Shown piece by piece: positions 49,763 through 58,123 of a stretch of 64,000 nucleotides of DNA. The notes under the pieces were generated by a model. The model saw only the letters and a list, made by a program, of their open reading frames with translations. It ran no database searches and was not told the DNA's origin. The translations under genes were made by a program, and so were the position numbers. Position 1 is the stretch's first letter; the number at the start of each line of letters is the position of its first letter. Location: contig NZ_JAAMFG010000036.1 of the NCBI RefSeq assembly GCF_011064545.1, forward strand, positions 1-64,000, in the 5' to 3' direction. This DNA is from Wenzhouxiangella sp. XN24 (lineage in GTDB: Bacteria; Pseudomonadota; Gammaproteobacteria; Steroidobacterales; XN24).

Positions 49763-51049
49763 TCACGGCGCGGCCTGGCCGGGAACGAACCGCTCGCGCG
49801 GCAAACCGTCGACGGCCATCAAGCGTTCGGTGGGCAGCTTGATCACGAGACCGCTGTGCTCAAGCGGGTGGTCATAGATAGCGCCGAGCAGCCCCGCCAT
49901 CGGCGTGCCCGCGACCTCTGCCCCGATGGCGTCAAAACCGATCGCCAGTCCCTCGCCCATGCTGCCGGTCCAGCGACCCACCCACACTTGCACTGGCCCG
50001 TCATGTCGTTTGCCCGGTCTTGGCAGGACCTGCTCGACCCATTGGCGAGCGATTCCTGTGAACCGCTCTTCCGCCGGCAGGCTGTGCACCTGGTAGTCCG
50101 TGGGAGCGTCGACAAACCAGCCAAGAATCGCCCGGGCCACGGTGGTGTTGCCCCCGCCGGGTGTGTCGCGCAGATCAATGACGATCCGCTGCCCCGGTTG
50201 CGCCATGGACATCGCGGCGTCAAACGCAGCGATCGTCGAATTCGATCCGAGCGAATCATTGACGCGGATCACCAGGGCGCCGGCCTGCTCAGTCGCACTG
50301 ACAGGCGGCCGCTCGTCGCGATGCACCTGGTACAGGCTCGGCAATTCCAGCTCGCGCACACTTTCGCCAGTTCGCAAAGCAACGAGCCTTGGGCGGTCCC
50401 TCCGGCCGGCCACCAGGATGCGGGCTGCGAAGGCCGCTCGCTCGGGGGTCACCGGAAGTCCGAGCTCCGCCCAGAACGCCTCGATTGCCGTCTCTATCGG
50501 AACGCCGCCGACCCGCTCGACCACGTCCCCTCGGATGATCTGCGCCTGCTCTGCGGGCGATCCCGCCCGGACCGCATCCACCACGTAGACGCCATCCTCC
50601 TGCAGGATCCACAGGTCCGCATAGCTGGGCACGAGCGCCCAGCTGTCAGACAGCGATGAGCCGAGGATCGCGTGGTGGTCGGCGAGCGAGAGCAATACGC
50701 GCTCCGCATAGCCGATCAAGGAGCGAAAATCGGTGACTTGTCGGGCCTGCTCGGAAAGCGCTGCTGAGACCGGCACGCTGCCCCCGGGGAACCGCTCGAG
50801 ATACGCATAGGTTTGCTCAATGAGCGGTCGGATCGCCAGGGCATCGGCGCGGTACAAGTCTTCAGGGGAGTCCGCCGCAGGCCCGGCGGCCTGGCGCTCC
50901 GTGTCGCCGTTTTCGATTTGCTGCGATGTACACGCGGCGAGTGCCGCGCATGCGAGCGTGACCAGCAATGCACGGCGTCCGCGAATCGTCCGCTGGACAC
51001 GGGCACGACGCGCGTTGCATTCCGGCCCGGACCTGTTAGCCATTTCCAT
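49763..51049 (-). CDS. S41 family peptidase-like lipoprotein
   Basis: The start at 51049 precedes a basic stretch and a lipoprotein signal (LLVTLACAALAAC). The 428-residue protein has a PDZ-like middle (GDVVERVGGVPIETAI). An S41/tail-specific protease fold follows: GALVIRVNDSL, IVIDLRDTPGGGNTTVARAIL and the nucleophile Ser in TGSMGEGLAIGFD. A general-base Lys is not obvious in the expected place. It would be a periplasmic membrane-anchored peptidase. Confidence 0.85.
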   Translation of the reverse strand: MEMANRSGPECNARRARVQRTIRGRRALLVTLACAALAACTSQQIENGDTERQAAGPAADSPEDLYRADALAIRPLIEQTYAYLERFPGGSVPVSAALSEQARQVTDFRSLIGYAERVLLSLADHHAILGSSLSDSWALVPSYADLWILQEDGVYVVDAVRAGSPAEQAQIIRGDVVERVGGVPIETAIEAFWAELGLPVTPERAAFAARILVAGRRDRPRLVALRTGESVRELELPSLYQVHRDERPPVSATEQAGALVIRVNDSLGSNSTIAAFDAAMSMAQPGQRIVIDLRDTPGGGNTTVARAILGWFVDAPTDYQVHSLPAEERFTGIARQWVEQVLPRPGKRHDGPVQVWVGRWTGSMGEGLAIGFDAIGAEVAGTPMAGLLGAIYDHPLEHSGLVIKLPTERLMAVDGLPRERFVPGQAAP

Positions 51050-51104
51050 CTCAACCCCGCCGGTGCTGCGCATGTCCCTGGTGGCGCAGGATGCTAGCGG
51101 CTCT

Positions 51105-52817
51105 TCATCGGGCTGTACATCGGAACGTGACGTCGTCGGCAAGACTGGCTGATGCACGCAACCCTGAAACGTTCCCGTTCCGATCTCTCGTGAAAATGAT
51201 CTCCTGCAAAGGCCCCTCCCCCGTGAAGGCGTCGACCTGGTAGGGGGCCAGGGCGAACGCCGGACGCCGCGGGTGCTTCGCAAAGAGCGTGTCGCCGGAA
51301 ATACTGAAGACGTAGCGCGCAGCGAGCTCGGGGCTCTCGCAGGTCCGGAGATAGTCCGAGAGCTCGACGGTCGCCGGATCGAAGGGCGCCAGTTCCACGC
51401 GGCGCCCTTTCAGTGTTCCGTGCAATCCGATCGTGTAGCTGAACCCGGGGGACTGGCCCTCCACCGGGTCATGGAATGCTATGGAAATGTCTGCGGCCGG
51501 TGAAACGAGGAACCTGTGCCGGCCGATCTGCGGCAGCACCTGGTACTCGTTTTCCGGCGCGTTCAGTGCAGCGAACTTCAGTCCTTCGCTGTCCGCGGAG
51601 ATAGTGAAAATCACGCCGGGGTACATTTCGTAGTGCCCTGCGTAGCTTTTCAGTTGTGCGGACGAAGCCGGTTCCCAATTTTCCGGTTCATCGGGGCGAT
51701 AGAATGGTGAACTCGAGAGGAATGCATCGACGACGGCGAACGCCAGCCTGGCGGTGTCGAAGTCCGTCCGGTTGCTTAGCACGGCAACCGCGAACCCTTC
51801 GGCAGGGACGCGCAGCAGGAACGACCGATAACCCGCGTCGCGCCCGCCGTGGGACCATGTCTCGAGTCCCTTGTACTGGCGCTGTTCCTGTCCCTTGGCG
51901 AAGGTGGCGTCTTCGCCGTCCAGGGCAGCGGCACGTTTTTCCATCAAATCGAACACGATGTCTTCGCCGACCCGCCGGGCCTGGAAGTTCTCCGTCCACT
52001 TCAACAGGTCCAGGGCCGTGGTGTAGAGGCCGGTGGAACCGGTGCTCTCCCCCGCCGCGACGACGTTCCTGAACCCGTCGGTTGCAGGGAAATACGAACT
52101 GGCCCGTCCGCGCACGAGATCGTTCCTGCTCGCCTTGAAGCGCGTGTTGGTCATGCCGAGCGGCGCAAAGATCCGCTCTCTCGTGAACTGTTCGAACGGC
52201 ATCCCGGAGACGCGCGACACGATTTCGGCGAGCAGCATGTAACCGGTGTTGCTGTATTCGACCCGCGCACCTGCTGCGAAATTCACGCCGCGCTGGCGCG
52301 TGACCAGTTCCATGAGTTGTGCGTGGGTCTGGATGTCATCGTCCAGCCACCCCGCCATCGCCGCAAGGGTATTCACTTCCCGAAGGCCGCCCATGTGATT
52401 CAACAGGTGGCGGATCGTGACCGTCACGGGATGTTCAGCGAGCTGGGGAATATACGTCCGGATGTCGTCATCCAGCCCGATCTTCCCTTCCGAGACGAGC
52501 AGGAGCGTCGCGAACGCGGTGAACTGCTTGGACACGGAGGCCACCTGGAAAACCGAGTCCGGCGTGATGGGTTCTCCGTGCTCCAGGTTCGCCATGCCTG
52601 CGCCGCGCGCGAACACGATTTCGCCGTCTTTCGATACCGCGACCGCGACGCCCGGCGCACTGTCGGACACCCAGGGCGCCAGGATCGCTTCGATGGCTTG
52701 CTGGGCCTCAGTACCGGGCGGCGTTGGCCTGCCGGGGCCTGTTGCGGTGCAAGCGATCAGCGCGAGGCTCAACACCGCGCTGACAGTGGATTTCAGGGGC
52801 AAGACTGGAAACATCAT
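51105..52817 (-). CDS. Beta-lactamase-fold serine hydrolase, lipoprotein
   Basis: The start at 52817 has GAGGA 5 nt upstream. The 570-residue protein has a lipobox (LSLALIAC) and the class C/PBP-like catalytic set: SVSK (SxxK), YSNTGY (YxN) and the HGG triad in WSHGGRDAG. About 180 C-terminal residues form a beta-rich domain (SYAGHYEMYPG) typical of this family. The usual activity is D-amino-peptide or ester hydrolysis. A membrane AraC-type regulator gene lies 82 nt upstream on the same strand. Confidence 0.92.
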   Translation of the reverse strand: MMFPVLPLKSTVSAVLSLALIACTATGPGRPTPPGTEAQQAIEAILAPWVSDSAPGVAVAVSKDGEIVFARGAGMANLEHGEPITPDSVFQVASVSKQFTAFATLLLVSEGKIGLDDDIRTYIPQLAEHPVTVTIRHLLNHMGGLREVNTLAAMAGWLDDDIQTHAQLMELVTRQRGVNFAAGARVEYSNTGYMLLAEIVSRVSGMPFEQFTRERIFAPLGMTNTRFKASRNDLVRGRASSYFPATDGFRNVVAAGESTGSTGLYTTALDLLKWTENFQARRVGEDIVFDLMEKRAAALDGEDATFAKGQEQRQYKGLETWSHGGRDAGYRSFLLRVPAEGFAVAVLSNRTDFDTARLAFAVVDAFLSSSPFYRPDEPENWEPASSAQLKSYAGHYEMYPGVIFTISADSEGLKFAALNAPENEYQVLPQIGRHRFLVSPAADISIAFHDPVEGQSPGFSYTIGLHGTLKGRRVELAPFDPATVELSDYLRTCESPELAARYVFSISGDTLFAKHPRRPAFALAPYQVDAFTGEGPLQEIIFTRDRNGNVSGLRASASLADDVTFRCTAR

Positions 52818-52899
52818 GGGGGTCCTCTTCGATTGAGAGGCCCTGGATGCCCGAATTCGCCACCGCCGGCGACCGAGTTCGTGAAATCGTACGTTTTTC

Positions 52900-54087
52900 C
52901 TAGAAGTCGAACGCTTGGGGTGCTTTCGCGTACGGACCTGGAGCGGCCGGTTGCTGCGCCCGAAAGGCGCTCGGAGTGACGCCGCTGTGCTTCTTGAAAG
53001 CCGTATTGAACGAGGACTTGGAGTTGAAACCGACGGCGTAGAGGATTTGCAGGACAGACTGCCGCGGCTCGGCCAGCAACAGGTGTTGCGCCTTCTCGAT
53101 CCGGTAGCCGTTGATGAAATCGAAGAAATGAACTCCAAGGGACCGGTTGAGGAGCTCCGAGAGATCCCTCGGCGTCATGGCCACCTGGGCAGACAGCGAG
53201 GCCAGCGTCAGCCCAGGGTCCAAGTAGGGTTCGTCGGCGTCCATGAATGCATGCAGGCGCTCCAGTTGTGGACTGGGAACCTCGGCCTTCTGGTGCACCT
53301 GGTCCGCGCCACCGGTGAGCGCGATCAACCTCCGGTCCACATCCCTGAACAGGTGGGGCTGAAGCAGCGACTTGAGCGCAATCCAGCTCGTGATGGCGAG
53401 CGCCAACAGGATGCCGATGACCTGCAACGCGAGCACCACATCGGTCGCGCTGGTGAAGAGCAACACGTTGCGGACCAGGATGAGTGTGTGGGCGAACAGC
53501 GACACGGCCGCGAGCTGCGTCAGCCACGTCAGGACCTCCGAGCGGTCACCCGAATGATGCGCGTGAAACAGTCTCCGGAACTGCACGAGCACCATGATGA
53601 CCGCCACCATGTACGCGTAGTACTGGACGTGCGACGCGATCCAGAAGACGTGGCTTTCCAGCTCGGTAAGGTGCAGCGCGGTGGATCCGGATGCGAAGGG
53701 AACCTGGCTGCCGGGTAATGTCATGGCGAGCGCAACCATGAAGGGGACGAGATGGAGCGTGTCGCGCCACCTTGGCCTGAAGTCCGAATAACAGGTGGCC
53801 ACGAAAAAGCCGAAGAAGATCGGCATCTGCAGTTTCCCGAGCGCCAGCCGCAAAGCATTGAGCCATTCGCCGGCATTCCCCGGCGTGACCCACAGCCAGG
53901 CGCTCAGCTCGATGGCCGTCAGGACCAGGAAAACGGCAAGCAATCGGTTCGGTAACCTGCGGGCCGACGGCACGGCAAACAAAAAGACCGCCAGCAGGCA
54001 GCAGGTGAACCCGACCAGGGTGGAGATCACGGCGAAAAAGTTGCCGAGGGTGATGTCTATGGTCGTCTCCAGGATCGACGCGGGCAT
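52900..54087 (-). CDS. Membrane AraC-type regulator (7-helix sensor plus HTH)
   Basis: The 395-residue protein has about seven helices in the first 240 residues. An AraC HTH domain follows (LASLSAQVAMTPRDLSELLNRSLGVHFFDFINGYRIEKAQ, and ILYAVGFNSKSSFNTAFKKHSGVTPSAFRAQQ). It closely parallels the regulator at 38487-39617, including the position just upstream of an envelope hydrolase. It probably senses a membrane or periplasmic cue and controls the serine hydrolase gene. Confidence 0.9.
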   Translation of the reverse strand: MPASILETTIDITLGNFFAVISTLVGFTCCLLAVFLFAVPSARRLPNRLLAVFLVLTAIELSAWLWVTPGNAGEWLNALRLALGKLQMPIFFGFFVATCYSDFRPRWRDTLHLVPFMVALAMTLPGSQVPFASGSTALHLTELESHVFWIASHVQYYAYMVAVIMVLVQFRRLFHAHHSGDRSEVLTWLTQLAAVSLFAHTLILVRNVLLFTSATDVVLALQVIGILLALAITSWIALKSLLQPHLFRDVDRRLIALTGGADQVHQKAEVPSPQLERLHAFMDADEPYLDPGLTLASLSAQVAMTPRDLSELLNRSLGVHFFDFINGYRIEKAQHLLLAEPRQSVLQILYAVGFNSKSSFNTAFKKHSGVTPSAFRAQQPAAPGPYAKAPQAFDF

Positions 54088-54154
54088 CCGGATGGCGTCG
54101 AAGAAAATAGATCTCTGGAGCGGCGCCGACCATCGGACACCGCCCCACCCTCGC

Positions 54155-56317
54155 TCAGTCTGCGACCTGGTATTCCTGCTCGAGCGCCGCGTAGCGCGGG
54201 TCGTTGCGGATCCCGTCGAAGGCGGGGCTCAGCCGCACCCGGTGCCAACTGATGCCTGCCGGCCTTTCCAGCGTGCTCGCGAGATGCTCGAAGGCCAGGT
54301 CATGCTCGCCGAACATGGCGAACGTCTCTGCCCAGAAAGTGTCCGCTTCGGCGTAGCGAACCGCATCGGGCCGCAGGAGCCGCTCCACGTCGGCAAAATG
54401 CGAGAGCGCCTTTTCACGTTCCCCCAGGGCAAGGAACGCGAACGCCAGGTCGCGGTGCACCAGCGAGTATTCTTCGTGCCCGATAAGGAAGGTCTCGAGG
54501 TGTCGCCTGTAGGCATCCGCCTCGGCCCGCATCCGTTCCTCGTCGCCTGTCTCCCGCAGCAGGATGATCGCCGTCAGCCAGTTTTCGTCCGGCCCGGGCT
54601 CCGACGTCTCCGGCCCGTAGCCTTCCAGCAGCGCCAGGGCCTCCCCGGGCTTGCCGTCCACGCGGAGGAGTTGGGCCAGGAGCATGGAGTCGCGGCCGGT
54701 GTCGTGCAGGCGGCTGGCGAATTCGCGCGCCACTGAGAGTTCGCCGCAACAATCGAGGCGCAGCCGTGCGAGGTACCCGAGATAGGTGTCTCGGTCGCCG
54801 CTGATGGCCAGCGCATGCTCGAGCGCCGGCACGGCCTGGTCCCACTGGCGCAGCTGGATGTAGAAATTCGCCAGTTCCAGTGCCACGAAACCGTTACGCG
54901 GATCCAGTTCCAGGGCCCGCGTCAGGTCGGCCACCGCCTCCTCCCAGTTGCCGGCGCGACGATTGAACCAGCCGCGCGACGCCATCCAGTCCCCGTTGTT
55001 GGGGAAGCGCGCGATCAACGGCTCGATCAACTGCAGCGCCGCGGCATAATCCGCCTGCACCCAGTAGTAGTAGTGCGCTTCGGCGTAATCCGCCTCCGGC
55101 AGGCCCGGCTCGAGCTCGCGTGCTGTCGCGATCGCTTCGCGGGCGCTGGCAATGAGCGGCTCATCCTGCGGTGTGATGCCGTCCGACCAGGCTTCCAGCA
55201 GCCGGGCGAACCCCAGCCAGCCCCAGGCCTCCGCGAAATCCGGGTCGAGGGCGACGGCGTCCTCGAACTTGCGCACGGACAGCTTGCGCGCATCCGGGTC
55301 ATAGACATAGGTGTTGAGCCGCGCCTGCAGGAATGCCTCGTAGGCGCCCTGGCTGGAGGTTGGCGCCTGGGCCAGTTGGGCCGCTTCCTCGGCGCTCAGG
55401 GTCGCTTTCAGCGCAGTGGCGATGGCCATCGCGATCTCGGCCTGGATTTCGAAAATCGCGTCCGGCGTCAGCTCGCGCTCGAACGTCTCGGCCCACAGGT
55501 GCTCGTCGGTGACGGCGTCGATCAGCTGCGCGTTGATGCGCACGCGCCCGCCCGCCTGTTGCAATCCGCCCTCGAGGATGTGGCCGGCGCCGAGTTCCTC
55601 GCCGATCTGCCGCATGTTCTTGGTGGTGTCGAGATATTCCATCACCGAGGTGCGCGAAACCACGCGGAAGATCTCGAGCTTGGCGAGCTGGGTCAGCAGG
55701 TCGTCGTGGATGCCGTCGGCAAGAAACCGCCCTTCCTCTCCACCCATGCTGCGCGCGGCGAACGGCAGCACCGCCACCACCGGCACGGCGTCCTCCGGCA
55801 GCGAGTCCGCAACAGCGCCGGGAGACGCCGCCCGTGTCGCCGGCTCGCCCGACGCGGACACGGTCGTGGCCGGCGGCTGCGGAGAAGCCACGGCCGGCGG
55901 TTGCGAAGCCACGGCCGGCCGCTGGGATGCGACACCCGGCGGCTGCGAGGCCATGGCCGGCGGCTCTGAGCGCGAAGACATGAAACGGTCCGCGAGGAAC
56001 ATGCCCATCGCCGCAAGGAGCAGCACGATCACCGCGAGGTTGAGTTTCTTTGCGGTATGCGCCACCGCCGATTCCTCGGGGCGCACCTCGGATTCGCGCT
56101 TCAGGCCCTCCGGCGTCAGCTCATAGACCCAGGAGAACACCAGCGCCGGCAGGAGCCCGATGACGAACATCGTGACCACGAGCTTCAACACCCAGGCCGG
56201 CGCCTCGAAGGCGTCGGCGGCGATCTCCATGACCTGGATAACCACCCACGCCGCGACGACGTAGGCCAGGCCCACGCGGATGACATTGCGGCGTTTCAGT
56301 TCGGCAAAGAACGACAT
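54155..56317 (-). CDS. Membrane-anchored TolB-like-TPR protein (no TIR)
   Basis: The 720-residue protein opens with SFFAELKRRNVIRVGLAYVVAAWVVIQV, the same head as the gene at 7977. Three membrane helices reach to about residue 120. A Pro/Ala/Ser-rich linker of near-repeats (VASQPPAVAS type) follows, then a TolB-N-like domain (VAVLPFAARS, FLADGIHDDLLTQLAKL, HILEGGLQQAGGRVRINAQLID) and a TPR region to the end. The soluble part is likely on the far side of the inner membrane from the basic N-terminus. The role is unknown. Confidence 0.88.
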   Translation of the reverse strand: MSFFAELKRRNVIRVGLAYVVAAWVVIQVMEIAADAFEAPAWVLKLVVTMFVIGLLPALVFSWVYELTPEGLKRESEVRPEESAVAHTAKKLNLAVIVLLLAAMGMFLADRFMSSRSEPPAMASQPPGVASQRPAVASQPPAVASPQPPATTVSASGEPATRAASPGAVADSLPEDAVPVVAVLPFAARSMGGEEGRFLADGIHDDLLTQLAKLEIFRVVSRTSVMEYLDTTKNMRQIGEELGAGHILEGGLQQAGGRVRINAQLIDAVTDEHLWAETFERELTPDAIFEIQAEIAMAIATALKATLSAEEAAQLAQAPTSSQGAYEAFLQARLNTYVYDPDARKLSVRKFEDAVALDPDFAEAWGWLGFARLLEAWSDGITPQDEPLIASAREAIATARELEPGLPEADYAEAHYYYWVQADYAAALQLIEPLIARFPNNGDWMASRGWFNRRAGNWEEAVADLTRALELDPRNGFVALELANFYIQLRQWDQAVPALEHALAISGDRDTYLGYLARLRLDCCGELSVAREFASRLHDTGRDSMLLAQLLRVDGKPGEALALLEGYGPETSEPGPDENWLTAIILLRETGDEERMRAEADAYRRHLETFLIGHEEYSLVHRDLAFAFLALGEREKALSHFADVERLLRPDAVRYAEADTFWAETFAMFGEHDLAFEHLASTLERPAGISWHRVRLSPAFDGIRNDPRYAALEQEYQVAD

Positions 56318-56431
56318 GGCTCAGGCGGCGCGGTGGCAGTGCTTGCGTGATGATGCGTCAGCGCGGATTGATTGTCGAACCGGCCAAAAGGATGGCATGG
56401 TGCGGTCAGGACTCACGACGAAGAGGTAGGC

Positions 56432-57508
56432 ATGAAGATCACCGTACTTGGGGCAGGCGCGGGCGGCACGGCCGTCGCATTCGATTGCGCGGCGCACGGG
56501 CACGAGGTCCGGCTGTTCGATTTCGAGCAATTCCCCGGCAACATCGAGGCCATCGCGACGCAGGGCGGGATCCACGCCGAGGGCAACATCTCCGGCTTCG
56601 GGCCCATCGCGTATTCCGGTCACGACATCGACGCGGCGTTGCGCGGTGCCGAGTTGATCTACGTGGTCGGCCCGGCCTACAGCACCGAGCCGTTCGGCAA
56701 AGCGGTGGCCGGCAAGCTGAGCGCCGGACAGACGGTGATCGTCAGCCCGTGTTCCTGCGGCGGCGCCCTGGCCTTCAAGCGCGCGGCCGGGCTGGCATTG
56801 GACGATGAATCGATCCGCGTCGCGGAAACTTCGACGTTGCACTATGCGGTGCGCGTGACCGAGCCCGGCAGGATCCGTGTGTTCCTGAAGCTGAAGGCGG
56901 GCAACCTCCTGGCCGCACTGCCGGGCAGACACACCGGCGGGATCCTGGAACTCATTGCCGACGTCTATCCGGGGATGGAGCCTGCCGGGAACGTCCTGCA
57001 GACGAGCCTGCAGAACGCCAACCCGATCATTCACCCGGCCGTGACCCTGAGCAATGCCGCGCGCATCGAGACGACCGGCGGGGACTTCCTGTTCTACGAG
57101 GACGGTGTCAGCGATTCGGTCGGTCGCCTCATCGAAGCCCTCGACAACGAACGCATCGCGATCGGCAAGAAGCTCGGTATTACGATCCTGCCCGATCCCG
57201 AGATGGGCATGCGCCAGGGCTACATGCTGGAAGCCAATTACGGCTCCGGCTACCGCAATGCGCCCGGGTTCCGGGGGATCGGTGCCCAGCCGCAACTCGA
57301 CCATCGCTATCTCACCGAGGACGTCGGCTACGGCCTGGTGTTCATGTCCGAGCTGGCGAAGCAGGTCGGCGTTCCGACGCCTGGCATCGACGCCGTCATC
57401 CAGGTCGCCTCGATCGTGATGGCGAGCGACTACCGTGCCACGGCCTTGCGCACGCCGACGTCGCTGGGCATCGCGGATCGCTCGGCCGAGGAGCTCGCGT
57501 CGCTGTAG
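56432..57508 (+). CDS. Opine (octopine/nopaline) dehydrogenase family protein
   Basis: The start at 56432 has GAGGTAGG upstream. The 358-residue protein has an N-terminal Rossmann motif MKITVLGAGAGGTAVAFDCAAHGHEVRLFDFE. The alpha-helical opine-dehydrogenase domain follows, with the LQNANPIIHPAVTLSNAARIE block carrying the catalytic His. Members reductively condense an amino acid with a 2-oxoacid; some make metallophores such as staphylopine. No nicotianamine-synthase-like partner is next to it. Confidence 0.9.
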   Translation: MKITVLGAGAGGTAVAFDCAAHGHEVRLFDFEQFPGNIEAIATQGGIHAEGNISGFGPIAYSGHDIDAALRGAELIYVVGPAYSTEPFGKAVAGKLSAGQTVIVSPCSCGGALAFKRAAGLALDDESIRVAETSTLHYAVRVTEPGRIRVFLKLKAGNLLAALPGRHTGGILELIADVYPGMEPAGNVLQTSLQNANPIIHPAVTLSNAARIETTGGDFLFYEDGVSDSVGRLIEALDNERIAIGKKLGITILPDPEMGMRQGYMLEANYGSGYRNAPGFRGIGAQPQLDHRYLTEDVGYGLVFMSELAKQVGVPTPGIDAVIQVASIVMASDYRATALRTPTSLGIADRSAEELASL

Positions 57509-57593
57509 CAGGCGCTCCGGTCGATCACGCGACCAGGACGCGGCCCGCGGTTCCGAGCGGGCCTCGGCCGGCCTTTACGCCAGTCCGGGCGTG

Positions 57594-58091
57594 TTACCGC
57601 CGGATGATGATCCAGGGATCGAGCACCGGCCGCTCGGATTCTCCCGCGTTGACGATGTCGAATTTGCAGCCGGGCGCCTCGAAACACTCGTGCTCTTCAT
57701 CATCGCGCACGAACAGCCGCGTGCGGCCGGGGGATTTCAGCTCCACTTCGGTGATCGGCTTGCCGTTGGGCCCCGGACGGTCCACGAAGGGCGTGTAGGG
57801 CTCGCCCTGCTCGCCGGCTGCGGCCTTGCGAAAAACCAGCTTCGTCGCTGCCTTTTCGGGTCGCCCGCGCCGGTCGCTCACCGTCGCCAGCATGGCGGCG
57901 CCGCGAACCGCGATGATCGTCTGCTGGCTGCCGGGGATCTCCGGGGCTTTTGCAGTTTCCGCCGGCAGCTCGATATCCATGCCGCAGCTCGGCGGACACT
58001 CCTGTTGCGCCGCCGCGGGCAGTGTTGCGACGGCTGCCATGGAGAGCAGCCCCGCGGCCGCCACCAGTTGTTTCGTGAACTTGCTGCGCAT
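57594..58091 (-). CDS. Secreted hypothetical protein with four cysteines
   Basis: The 165-residue protein has a signal peptide (LVAAAGLLSMAAVATLPAAAQ) and a predicted beta-rich domain. One Cys pair is near the N-terminus (CPPSC) and another near the C-terminus (CFEAPGC). These may form disulfides in the periplasm. I do not recognise a family. The next gene downstream (58124) is upstream in transcription, on the same strand 32 nt away, so the two could be co-transcribed. Confidence 0.75.
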   Translation of the reverse strand: MRSKFTKQLVAAAGLLSMAAVATLPAAAQQECPPSCGMDIELPAETAKAPEIPGSQQTIIAVRGAAMLATVSDRRGRPEKAATKLVFRKAAAGEQGEPYTPFVDRPGPNGKPITEVELKSPGRTRLFVRDDEEHECFEAPGCKFDIVNAGESERPVLDPWIIIRR

Positions 58092-58123
58092 TTTTTCTTT
58101 TCCTCTTCTTCTGGATTCTGGGT

